Shown here piece after piece: positions 6,240-11,908 of a stretch of 11,908 nt of DNA; position 1 is the stretch's first letter, and each line of letters starts with the position of its first letter. Location: positions 1 through 11,908 of the forward strand of contig USMA01000015.1 of NCBI GenBank assembly GCA_900555765.1. The letters are read 5' to 3'. Both the position numbers and the translations under genes were made by a program. This DNA comes from an uncultured Collinsella sp. Its GTDB lineage: Bacteria > Actinomycetota > Coriobacteriia > Coriobacteriales > Coriobacteriaceae. Below the pieces are notes generated by a model. That model worked only from the letters and a program-made list of their open reading frames with translations, was not told the DNA's origin and did not search any database.

Positions 6240-6344
6240 CGCGAGCGCGCACGGGCGCCCCAACGTACGGGCTGCGGGCCGATTGGCGCCGCCGCCCGGC
6301 CTCTCGTTTTTCGAACACAACCTCGACCGATAGGGGATACCGAT
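6240..6344 (+). other. GC-rich structured gap between hisZG and hisD
   Basis: This 105-base gap is the largest inside the his operon. It contains several complementary GC blocks, for example GGCCG (6277-6281) with CGGCC (6297-6301) around a 15-base loop, followed 5 bases later by TTTTT (6307-6311). That is a weak terminator or attenuator-like arrangement. The rest holds only the hisD ribosome site AGGGG (6332-6336). No ORF is supported. Confidence 0.4.
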
Positions 6345-7781
6345 ATGAAGACCATCAAGCTTGCTCCCGGTGAGTGCCTCGTTACCAACCAGCTCAACCG
6401 CAAGGGCGTGCTGCCGCAAAACATCATCGACGCCGCCCGCGATATCGTGGCCAACGTGCGTGCCAACGGGGATGCCGCGGTGCGCGATTACTGTCAGCGT
6501 TTTGACGGTGTCGAGCTGCAGAGCTTCCGTCTGCCGCAGGAGCAGATCGATGCCGCGCTCGAAGGTCTCGATCCGGCTTTTGTCGCCGCGCTCGAGAAGG
6601 CTGCGCGTCAGATTCGCGAGTTCCACCAGCGCGAGGTCGAGCAGAGCTGGTTTACCACGCGTGCGGACGGCACGATGCTCGGCGTTAAGGTAACCCCGCT
6701 CGCGGCGGCCGGCATCTATGTACCGGGCGGCCGCGCGCAATATCCCTCCACCGTGCTCATGAACGCCATTCCCGCCAAGGTCGCCGGCGTCAAGCGCGTG
6801 GTTATGGTGACCCCGCCGCAAAAAGACGGCCTGATCAGTCCCTACACGCTCGCCGCGGCAAAGCTCGGCGGCGTGGACGAGATCTATATGGTGGGCGGCG
6901 CTCAGGCCGTGGCCGCACTTGCGTATGGTACCGAGACCATTCCGCGCGTCGACAAAATCACCGGACCGGGTAACGCCTTTGTTGCCGCGGCCAAGCAGAT
7001 CGTCTCGGGTGACGTGGGAATCGACATGGTCGCCGGTCCCTCCGAGGTCTGCGTGCTGGCCGACGCCACGGCCAAGCCTATGGTGGTCGCGGCAGACCTG
7101 ACGGCCCAGGCCGAGCACGATCCGCTGGCAGCCTGCTATCTGGTGACTTGCGACGAGCAGTTTGCGCGCGAGGTCGAGGCTGGCATCGACATCCTGGTGG
7201 CGCAGTCGCCGCGTGCCGAGATCACGCGCGCTTCGCTCGACAACGAAGGCACCATCGTGGTGGCCGCCGACATGGCTGCCGCTGTCGAGGCCGTGAACAC
7301 CGTGGCGCCCGAACACCTGGAGCTGCACTGCAAGGATGCAATGGGCCTGCTTGGCGGCATTCGCAACGCCGGCGCCATCTTTGTGGGCGCTTGGAGCTCC
7401 GAGCCGCTTGGCGATTATGTTGCTGGCCCCAACCACACGCTGCCGACCGGCGGCACGGCCATGTTCTCCAACCCGCTTTCGGTCGAAGAGTTCGTTAAGC
7501 GCTCGAGCGTCATTTGCTATACGCCCGAGGGTCTGCTCTCCGACGCTCCCGCTACGCAGCGCCTGGCCGAGGCCGAGGGCCTGTGGGCGCACGCGCTCTC
7601 TGCCGCCCTGCGTCGTCGCGTGCTGGAGCAGGGCGAGGATGCCGTGAGTGCCGAGTCGCTGGCTGCAGCCGACCTGACCAAGGTCGCCTGGCCGGGCGAT
7701 ACGACCGTGACGGTCGCCGAGGGCGTGGACCTGGCGGCTGCAGGCTCGGATAGCGCTGGCGCGACCGGCGAGGAGGCCTAA
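6345..7781 (+). CDS. hisD: Histidinol dehydrogenase
   Basis: This 478-residue zinc enzyme oxidises L-histidinol to L-histidine with two NAD+, the last steps of the pathway, in the cytoplasm. Family landmarks are present: [45 protein letters not shown] and APEHLEL. By comparison with E. coli HisD, the zinc ligands map to Gln255, His258, Asp357 and His416, and the catalytic base pair to Glu323/His324. The core ends near residue 435, about the normal family length (430 or so). The remaining 40-odd residues are an Ala/Gly/Asp/Glu-rich tail of no recognisable domain. ATG 6345 has AGGGG 8 bases upstream. The gene ends one base before hisC. Confidence 0.97.
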   Translation: MKTIKLAPGECLVTNQLNRKGVLPQNIIDAARDIVANVRANGDAAVRDYCQRFDGVELQSFRLPQEQIDAALEGLDPAFVAALEKAARQIREFHQREVEQSWFTTRADGTMLGVKVTPLAAAGIYVPGGRAQYPSTVLMNAIPAKVAGVKRVVMVTPPQKDGLISPYTLAAAKLGGVDEIYMVGGAQAVAALAYGTETIPRVDKITGPGNAFVAAAKQIVSGDVGIDMVAGPSEVCVLADATAKPMVVAADLTAQAEHDPLAACYLVTCDEQFAREVEAGIDILVAQSPRAEITRASLDNEGTIVVAADMAAAVEAVNTVAPEHLELHCKDAMGLLGGIRNAGAIFVGAWSSEPLGDYVAGPNHTLPTGGTAMFSNPLSVEEFVKRSSVICYTPEGLLSDAPATQRLAEAEGLWAHALSAALRRRVLEQGEDAVSAESLAAADLTKVAWPGDTTVTVAEGVDLAAAGSDSAGATGEEA

Positions 7782-7782
7782 T

Positions 7783-8898
7783 ATGGCCGAGCTGACGCCC
7801 CGCATGAAGGAGCTCGTCCAGCCCTACTTGGCCGGCATTGAGCCCTACGATCCCAACTTTACGCCCACGCGCATCAACCTTTCGGCCAACGAGAACACCT
7901 ATCCCGTGCCGGCCGGCGTGCGCGAGGCGATTGACGCGGCGCTCGCCGCTACGCCGCTCAACCGCTATCCCGATCCCATGTCCAACGACCTGCGCGACGA
8001 GCTGGCCGCTTGGCATGGCGTGACGCGCGAGAGCATCTGCGTGGGCAATGGCGGCGACGAGCTGCTCTATAACTATCTGCTGGCGTTTGGCGGCGCGGGG
8101 CGGACCCTGCTCAACTGCCCGCCGTGCTTTAGCGAGTACGCGTTCTTTGCGTCGCTCTGTCAGACCGAGGTGCGCGACGTGTGGCGTGATCCGGCGACCT
8201 TTGAGCTCGACCAGGCAGCCGTGCGCGCCGCGGCACCGGAGTGCAACCTGGCCATCGTGACCTCGCCCAACAATCCCACGGGCGATGTGGCGCCGCTCGA
8301 CTTTGTCGCGGCCCTGTGCGATGCGTGCCCCGGCATGGTAATGGTCGATGAGGCCTACGTTGAGTTTGCCGACGATTCGTTTGGCGCGGCCACCACGGCG
8401 CAAGGCCTTATCGCCGAGCATCCCAACCTGGTGATTCTGCACACGCTGTCCAAGGCGTTTGGCGCCGCCGGCACGCGCCTGGGCTATGTGATCGCGGCGC
8501 CCGAGGTTATTGACGTGTTCGCGGCGATTCGCCAGATTTATTCGGTTAACGTTCTGAGCCAGGCCGCCGCGCTTGCCTGCGTGCGTGCCCGCGATGCGTA
8601 CGCGCCCGTGGTGGCACAGGTTGCTTCCGAGCGCGAGCGCGAGCTGTGCGCCCTGCGCGCAAAGGCTGCCGAGGGTCTGACCGTGGAGGCGTGGGCGAGT
8701 GCGGCGAACTATGAGCTCGTGCGCACGCCGCATGCCACGCGCGTGCGCGAGCGTCTGCGCGACGAGTATTCGATTTTGGTGCGCGACTTTAGCTACGCGC
8801 CGGGGCTCGCGGACTGCCTACGCATTACCGTGGGTACCCCGCAGGAAAACGACGAGGTGCTGGCTGCGTTTGCCGCGCTGGTGAAGGAGGAGATGTAG
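7783..8898 (+). CDS. hisC: Histidinol-phosphate aminotransferase
   Basis: This is a 371-residue PLP-dependent class I/II aminotransferase that transfers an amino group from glutamate to imidazole-acetol phosphate, giving histidinol phosphate. Visible family features are LSANENTYPVP and RYPDP near the N-terminus, GNGGDELL (cofactor phosphate region), SPNNPTG, DEAYVEF (the Asp contacting the PLP ring nitrogen) and TLSKAFGAAGTRLGY, in which Lys224 should be the Schiff-base lysine. Length is typical. ATG 7783 follows the hisD stop by one base, and its ribosome site (GAGGAGG) lies within the end of hisD, so translation is probably coupled. Aromatic aminotransferase side activity is possible in this family. 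Confidence 0.96.
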   Translation: MAELTPRMKELVQPYLAGIEPYDPNFTPTRINLSANENTYPVPAGVREAIDAALAATPLNRYPDPMSNDLRDELAAWHGVTRESICVGNGGDELLYNYLLAFGGAGRTLLNCPPCFSEYAFFASLCQTEVRDVWRDPATFELDQAAVRAAAPECNLAIVTSPNNPTGDVAPLDFVAALCDACPGMVMVDEAYVEFADDSFGAATTAQGLIAEHPNLVILHTLSKAFGAAGTRLGYVIAAPEVIDVFAAIRQIYSVNVLSQAAALACVRARDAYAPVVAQVASERERELCALRAKAAEGLTVEAWASAANYELVRTPHATRVRERLRDEYSILVRDFSYAPGLADCLRITVGTPQENDEVLAAFAALVKEEM

Positions 8899-9486
8899 AT
8901 GGGCCGTTATGCCGAGGTGACCCGCAAGACGGGGGAGACCGATATTGTCGTCAAGCTCGACCTGGACGGGAGCGGCGTGTGCGATATCTCGACCGGCGTG
9001 CCGTTTTTCGACCACATGCTCAACGCTTTTGGCCGCCATGGTCTGTTCGATCTGACGGTGCACGCGGTAGGCGACGTGGAGGTCGATGCGCACCACACCG
9101 TCGAGGACGCGGGTATTGTGCTGGGCGAGGCATTTTGCCGGGCGCTGGGCGACAAGGCGGGCATTACGCGCTTTGCCGACGCGGCGATCGCCATGGACGA
9201 GACACTTGTGATGGCTGCTGTTGATATTTCGGGCCGCGGGCAGGCCTACTGCGAGCTGCCCGTGCCGACCGAGCGCGTGGGCAGCTTCGATACCGAGCTG
9301 GCCGTCGAGTTCTTCTACGCCTTTGCGCGCGACGCCAAGCTCACGCTGCACGTGCGCGAGCTGGCGGGCAGCAACTCGCATCACATTATCGAGGCCGCCT
9401 TTAAGGCCGTGGGCCGCACGATGCGCCATGCCTGTGAGCTGGATCCCCGCGTGCATGGCGTCCCCAGCACCAAGGGTTCACTGTAA
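8899..9486 (+). CDS. hisB: Imidazoleglycerol-phosphate dehydratase (monofunctional)
   Basis: This 195-residue protein has the size of stand-alone IGP dehydratase, with no fused phosphatase domain. It dehydrates imidazole-glycerol phosphate to imidazole-acetol phosphate using bound manganese. The His-rich metal motifs are clear: FFDHMLNAFGRHG, DAHHTVEDAGIVLGEAF in the first half and SNSHHIIEAAFKAVGR in the second, reflecting the family's internal duplication. ATG 8899 directly abuts the hisC stop, with AAGGAGGAG inside hisC as ribosome site. Because HisB here lacks the phosphatase half, histidinol-phosphate phosphatase must be encoded elsewhere. Confidence 0.97.
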   Translation: MGRYAEVTRKTGETDIVVKLDLDGSGVCDISTGVPFFDHMLNAFGRHGLFDLTVHAVGDVEVDAHHTVEDAGIVLGEAFCRALGDKAGITRFADAAIAMDETLVMAAVDISGRGQAYCELPVPTERVGSFDTELAVEFFYAFARDAKLTLHVRELAGSNSHHIIEAAFKAVGRTMRHACELDPRVHGVPSTKGSL

Positions 9487-9532
9487 CCTGCCAAAAAAGG
9501 GACAGGTTTTGAATGGGGAAAAGGAGGGTCGC
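9487..9532 (+). other. 46-base gap with possible remnant repeat before hisH
   Basis: This gap interrupts an otherwise tightly packed stretch. It holds CCTGCC-AAAAAA-GGGACAGG at 9487-9506, which can fold as a small bulged hairpin, followed by TTTTG. The hisH ribosome site AAGGAGGG (9521-9528) closes it. The AAAAAAGGGACAGGTTTTG string resembles, from memory and unchecked, a string that recurs between genes in gut Coriobacteriia and Clostridia. Confidence 0.35.
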
Positions 9533-10234
9533 GTGGGCGAACCGAAGGTCGTGGTGGTCGACTACCACAAGGGCAACTTGTCGAGCGTTGTGCGCGGGCT
9601 TGCGCGCGCCGGTGCCGCCGCCTGCACATCGGACGATCCGGATCAGATCCGCAACGCCGACGGCCTGGTCATCCCGGGCGTGGGCGCGTTCTACGACGCG
9701 ATTGCCTTTATGCGCCAAAGCGGCGAGGCGGCGGCCGTGCTCGACGCCGTTGCCGCCGGAACTCCGCTGCTCGGCATCTGCCTGGGCCTTCAGCTGTTTT
9801 TTGAGCGCGGCGACGAGGGCGTGCCGGCGGACGAGGGCGCGGACGCGGACGACGGTGCCTCCGAGCAGGTCGGCGGCCCCTGGGTCGATGGCCTGGGCAT
9901 CATGCGCGGCTCGTGTACGCGCTTGGAATCGAGTCGCCTGAAGGTGCCACACGTGGGCTGGGACCAGGTGCACATGACGCCCGCCGGCGCGGCCGATCCG
10001 CTGCTTACTGGTTTTGCCGAGGGTGCCAACATGTACTTCACCCACAGCTACGCGGTGGCCGACGATGCCGATGCCGCCGATGTGCTGGCGCGCACGCACT
10101 ATACGCGGAGCTTCCCGTGCATCGTGCGTCACGGCAACGTGTGGGGCTGCCAGTTCCATCCCGAGAAATCCTCCGCGCTGGGTCAGCGCATCCTTAAGAA
10201 CTTCGTCAACATCGTCGAGGAGGCCGGCCGATGA
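9533..10234 (+). CDS. hisH: Imidazole glycerol phosphate synthase, glutaminase subunit
   Basis: This 233-residue class I glutamine amidotransferase hydrolyses glutamine and channels ammonia to HisF. The triad is visible: Cys83 in LLGICLGLQLFFE, and His209 and Glu211 in CQFHPEKS. Other landmarks are VVDYHKGNLSSV, PGVGAF and VPHVGWDQV. The start is taken as GTG 9533, with AAGGAGGG 4 bases upstream. An in-frame TTG at 9509 would add eight residues with no ribosome site, and the nearby ATG 9513 is in another frame. The protein is about 20-30 residues longer than usual. The excess is an acidic, low-complexity insertion (about residues 93-117) between the nucleophile strand and WVDGLGIMRG. The stop overlaps the hisA start by 4 bases (ATGA). 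Confidence 0.94.
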   Translation: MGEPKVVVVDYHKGNLSSVVRGLARAGAAACTSDDPDQIRNADGLVIPGVGAFYDAIAFMRQSGEAAAVLDAVAAGTPLLGICLGLQLFFERGDEGVPADEGADADDGASEQVGGPWVDGLGIMRGSCTRLESSRLKVPHVGWDQVHMTPAGAADPLLTGFAEGANMYFTHSYAVADDADAADVLARTHYTRSFPCIVRHGNVWGCQFHPEKSSALGQRILKNFVNIVEEAGR

Positions 10235-10974
10235 TCCTGTTTCCCGCAATCGATCTGATCGGCGGCAAGGTCGTGCGCCTGGAGCGCGGTGACCGCAGCC
10301 GCTGCAAGGTATATTCCGACGACCCCGTGGCAGTCGCCCGCTCATTTGCCGAGCAGGGTGCGAGCTGGGTGCACGTCGTCGACCTGTCTGCTGCCTTTGG
10401 CGAGGACGAGGACACGTGCGCTGCCAACTCGGCGGCGATTAAGGGCATCTGCGGCATCGACGGTCTGTCTGTGGACGTGGGCGGCGGCGTTCGCTCGCTT
10501 GCACGCATCGACGAGCTGGCCGGCTACGGCGCGCGTCGCATCGCACTGGGCACGGTGCTCGTGACCGAGCCGGGTTTTGCCGAGGTGGCGGCCCAAGGCT
10601 TTGGTGAGTTGCTGGTGGCAGACATCGCCGCGCGCGACGGTCAGGTCAAGGTGAACGGCTGGCGTGATGGCGCGGGCGTGTCACTCGACGATGCCGTGGC
10701 ACAGCTCACCGAGCTGGGCTGCAAGCACCTGGTGTACACCGACATCGCGCGCGACGGCATGCAGACGGGCATCGACGTGGCGACGTATCGCCACGTGGCC
10801 GAGGTCGCGGGCTTTCCCGTCGTGGCGTCGGGCGGCATCTCGACGCTCGACGACATCCGCGCACTGGCCGCGGTGGGTGAGGACGCGATTGAAGGTGCCA
10901 TTACCGGTCGCGCGCTCTACGAGGGCAACTTTACGTTGGCCCAGGCACTGGACGCCGTCCGAGGGGAGGAGTAG
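10231..10974 (+). CDS. hisA: ProFAR isomerase (HisA)
   Basis: This 247-residue half-barrel-duplicated TIM protein catalyses the Amadori rearrangement of ProFAR to PRFAR. Asp8 (FPAIDLIGGKVVRL) is the first catalytic aspartate. GDRSRCKVYSDDP, VDVGGGVRS, LVYTDIARDGMQTG and VVASGGIST are the phosphate- and substrate-binding landmarks. The second catalytic aspartate is usually in a ..LDARDGKV.. strand end. Here the segment reads VADIAARDGQV, so the likely equivalent is Asp131 with two extra residues behind it. No sign of a fused trpF-type domain, although actinobacterial relatives (PriA) can be bifunctional, so a dual role cannot be excluded. The start overlaps hisH by 4 bases. Confidence 0.94.
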   Translation: MILFPAIDLIGGKVVRLERGDRSRCKVYSDDPVAVARSFAEQGASWVHVVDLSAAFGEDEDTCAANSAAIKGICGIDGLSVDVGGGVRSLARIDELAGYGARRIALGTVLVTEPGFAEVAAQGFGELLVADIAARDGQVKVNGWRDGAGVSLDDAVAQLTELGCKHLVYTDIARDGMQTGIDVATYRHVAEVAGFPVVASGGISTLDDIRALAAVGEDAIEGAITGRALYEGNFTLAQALDAVRGEE

Positions 10975-10977
10975 CCC

Positions 10978-11760
10978 ATGCTTACCAAACGCGTGATTCC
11001 CTGCCTGGATGTTAAGGACGGCCGCGTGGTCAAGGGCGTCAACTTTGTGAGCCTGCGCGATGCTGGCGACCCGGTGGAGCTGGCCCGCGCCTACGACCGC
11101 GAGGGTGCGGACGAGGTCGTCTTCCTGGACATTACCGCCACAAGCGACAACCGTGCGACGACTATCGAGATGGCGGCGCATGCTGCTGAGGAGCTGGCCA
11201 TTCCCTATACCGTGGGCGGCGGCTTTCGCGACTTGGCGGGCATGCGGACCATGGTTGCCGCCGGCGCCGACAAGGTGTCGCTTAACTCTGCCGCCGTGCG
11301 CGACCCGTCGTTGATCAGCCAGGCCGCCGCGGCGTTTGGCAGCCAGGCCGTGGTCGTGGCGATCGATGCCAAGCGTGTTGGTTTGCCTGGTGAGCCGGGA
11401 GCCGACAAGTGGGAGGTCTTTACCGCGGGCGGCCGCAACGCCACGGGTATCGACGCGGTGGCGTGGGCCGAGGAGGCGGCTCGTCGCGGTGCCGGCGAGA
11501 TCCTACTGACCAGCAAGGATCGCGACGGCACCAAAGCCGGCTATGACCTGGCGCTCACCCGCGCCGTGGCGCGCGCGGTGCCGATTCCCGTTATTGCGAG
11601 CGGCGGCGTGGGTACGCTCGAGCATTTTGCCGAGGGGGTGATCGAGGGCGAGGCCGATGCCGTACTGGCGGCGAGCGTCTTTCACTTTGGAACCTTCAGC
11701 ATTCGCGAAGTCAAAGAGTATATGGCCTCACAGGGCATTCCTGTGAGATTGGACTTCTAA
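10978..11760 (+). CDS. hisF: Imidazole glycerol phosphate synthase, cyclase subunit
   Basis: This 260-residue TIM barrel pairs with HisH and converts PRFAR plus ammonia to imidazole-glycerol phosphate and AICAR. Both catalytic aspartates are present: Asp11 in [16 protein letters not shown] and Asp130 in VVAIDAKRV. Phosphate-binding segments [25 protein letters not shown] and VIASGGVGT are intact. The family usually has SMDRDGT, so Lys replaces Met in the loop, a minor change. ATG 10978 has GGGAGGAG in the end of hisA and lies 3 bases after its stop. It is the last gene of the operon within the window; hisI/hisE could follow beyond the edge. Confidence 0.97.
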   Translation: MLTKRVIPCLDVKDGRVVKGVNFVSLRDAGDPVELARAYDREGADEVVFLDITATSDNRATTIEMAAHAAEELAIPYTVGGGFRDLAGMRTMVAAGADKVSLNSAAVRDPSLISQAAAAFGSQAVVVAIDAKRVGLPGEPGADKWEVFTAGGRNATGIDAVAWAEEAARRGAGEILLTSKDRDGTKAGYDLALTRAVARAVPIPVIASGGVGTLEHFAEGVIEGEADAVLAASVFHFGTFSIREVKEYMASQGIPVRLDF

Positions 11761-11908
11761 TGCTGCGGCTTGTCCAGGCACCCGACCTTCCGGCTCCAAC
11801 CCTCCTCGCGTACTTAAGTACGCGTCGTCGGGCTTGTCGCTCGGAATCTCGGGCACCTGGACAACCCTCGCCGACCGGCGATGTATAAATTGGGGAATTG
11901 AAAAGAGA
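11761..11908. other. Intergenic tail after hisF
   Basis: No gene is supported in these 148 bases. They contain the large inverted repeat described separately, a short hairpin CGCC-GACC-GGCG (11869-11880), and a -10-like TATAAA (11884-11889). A TTGACA-like TGGACA at 11858-11863 lies 20 bases upstream, too far for a good promoter. The end, GGGAATTGAAAAGAGA, could lead into another gene. Confidence 0.5.
11770..11864. repeat. Imperfect ~95-base inverted repeat with central 18-base palindrome
   Basis: Outer arms TTGTCCAGGCACCCGA (11770-11785) and TCGGGCACCTGGACAA (11849-11864) pair at 14 of 16 positions. The centre, CGCGTACTTAAGTACGCG (11807-11824), is a perfect palindrome. The intervening arms pair partly (for example TTCCG with CGGAA, and CAA/CCC blocks). 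It lacks a T-tract. It resembles a dispersed palindromic intergenic element (REP- or MITE-like) or an operon-end mRNA hairpin; copy number cannot be judged from one window. Confidence 0.65.

Noticed and set aside
5988..7805. 605-codon open frame on the minus strand opposite hisD
   Set aside because: Antisense shadow of GC-rich hisD. The translation is His/Arg/Gly-rich and matches no family I know.
9221..9532. Long N-terminal extension of HisH overlapping hisB
   Set aside because: The added residues are the out-of-frame image of hisB, and HisH family similarity starts at VVVVDYHKGN just after GTG 9533.
11858..11889. Promoter TGGACA/TATAAA for a downstream gene
   Set aside because: Spacing is 20 bases, beyond the usual 16-19, and the -35 lies in an inverted-repeat arm. 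Kept only as a note in the intergenic tail entry.

Overview
The window is a GC-rich, densely packed stretch with every gene on the + strand. It fits a gut Coriobacteriia genome, most likely Collinsella. The basis is the strong GAG/AAG/GCC codon preference, a HisZ-HisG fusion at the head of a compact his operon, and an Amadori-sugar cluster of a kind known from gut Collinsella. The genus is an inference from protein character and cannot be proven from the window alone.

Region 1 (1-4353) looks like a fructoselysine/glucoselysine (Amadori product) catabolic cluster. It opens with the 3' end of one GntR/HutC-type regulator with a UTRA domain, overlapped by a complete second regulator of the same type. 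A 193-base regulatory gap follows, holding two palindromic operator candidates. Then come two different two-SIS-domain sugar-phosphate proteins: one GlmS-isomerase-like (GfrE-like) and one closely FrlB/GfrF-like. Last is a TIM-barrel epimerase resembling FrlC. Both SIS proteins keep the Glu and His that lie 16 residues apart in this family. No transporter or kinase is visible, so uptake and phosphorylation genes should lie upstream or elsewhere.

Region 2 (4354-4523) is a leader gap with a perfect 12-bp hairpin just ahead of the his operon. Region 3 (4524-11760) is a histidine biosynthesis operon in the order hisZG (one fused polypeptide), hisD, hisC, hisB, hisH, hisA, hisF. Most junctions are tight: hisC-hisB abut and hisH-hisA overlap by 4 bases. 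The two larger gaps are 105 bases after hisZG and 46 bases before hisH. The enzymes cover PRPP plus ATP to PR-ATP (HisZG), the ProFAR isomerase step (HisA), imidazole-glycerol-phosphate synthase (HisH/HisF), the dehydratase (HisB), the aminotransferase (HisC) and histidinol dehydrogenase (HisD). PR-ATP pyrophosphatase, PR-AMP cyclohydrolase (hisE/hisI) and histidinol-phosphate phosphatase are not in the window.

Region 4 (11761-11908) has no gene. It contains a roughly 95-base imperfect inverted repeat centred on an 18-base perfect palindrome, which looks like a dispersed repeat or an operon-end structure. A weak -10-like box follows near the window end. The least ordinary items are the paired-deglycase cluster with its operators, the HisZ-HisG fusion with a cysteine cluster, the altered HisA catalytic loop, and the terminal inverted repeat. 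I found no CRISPR array, rRNA, tRNA or insertion sequence.
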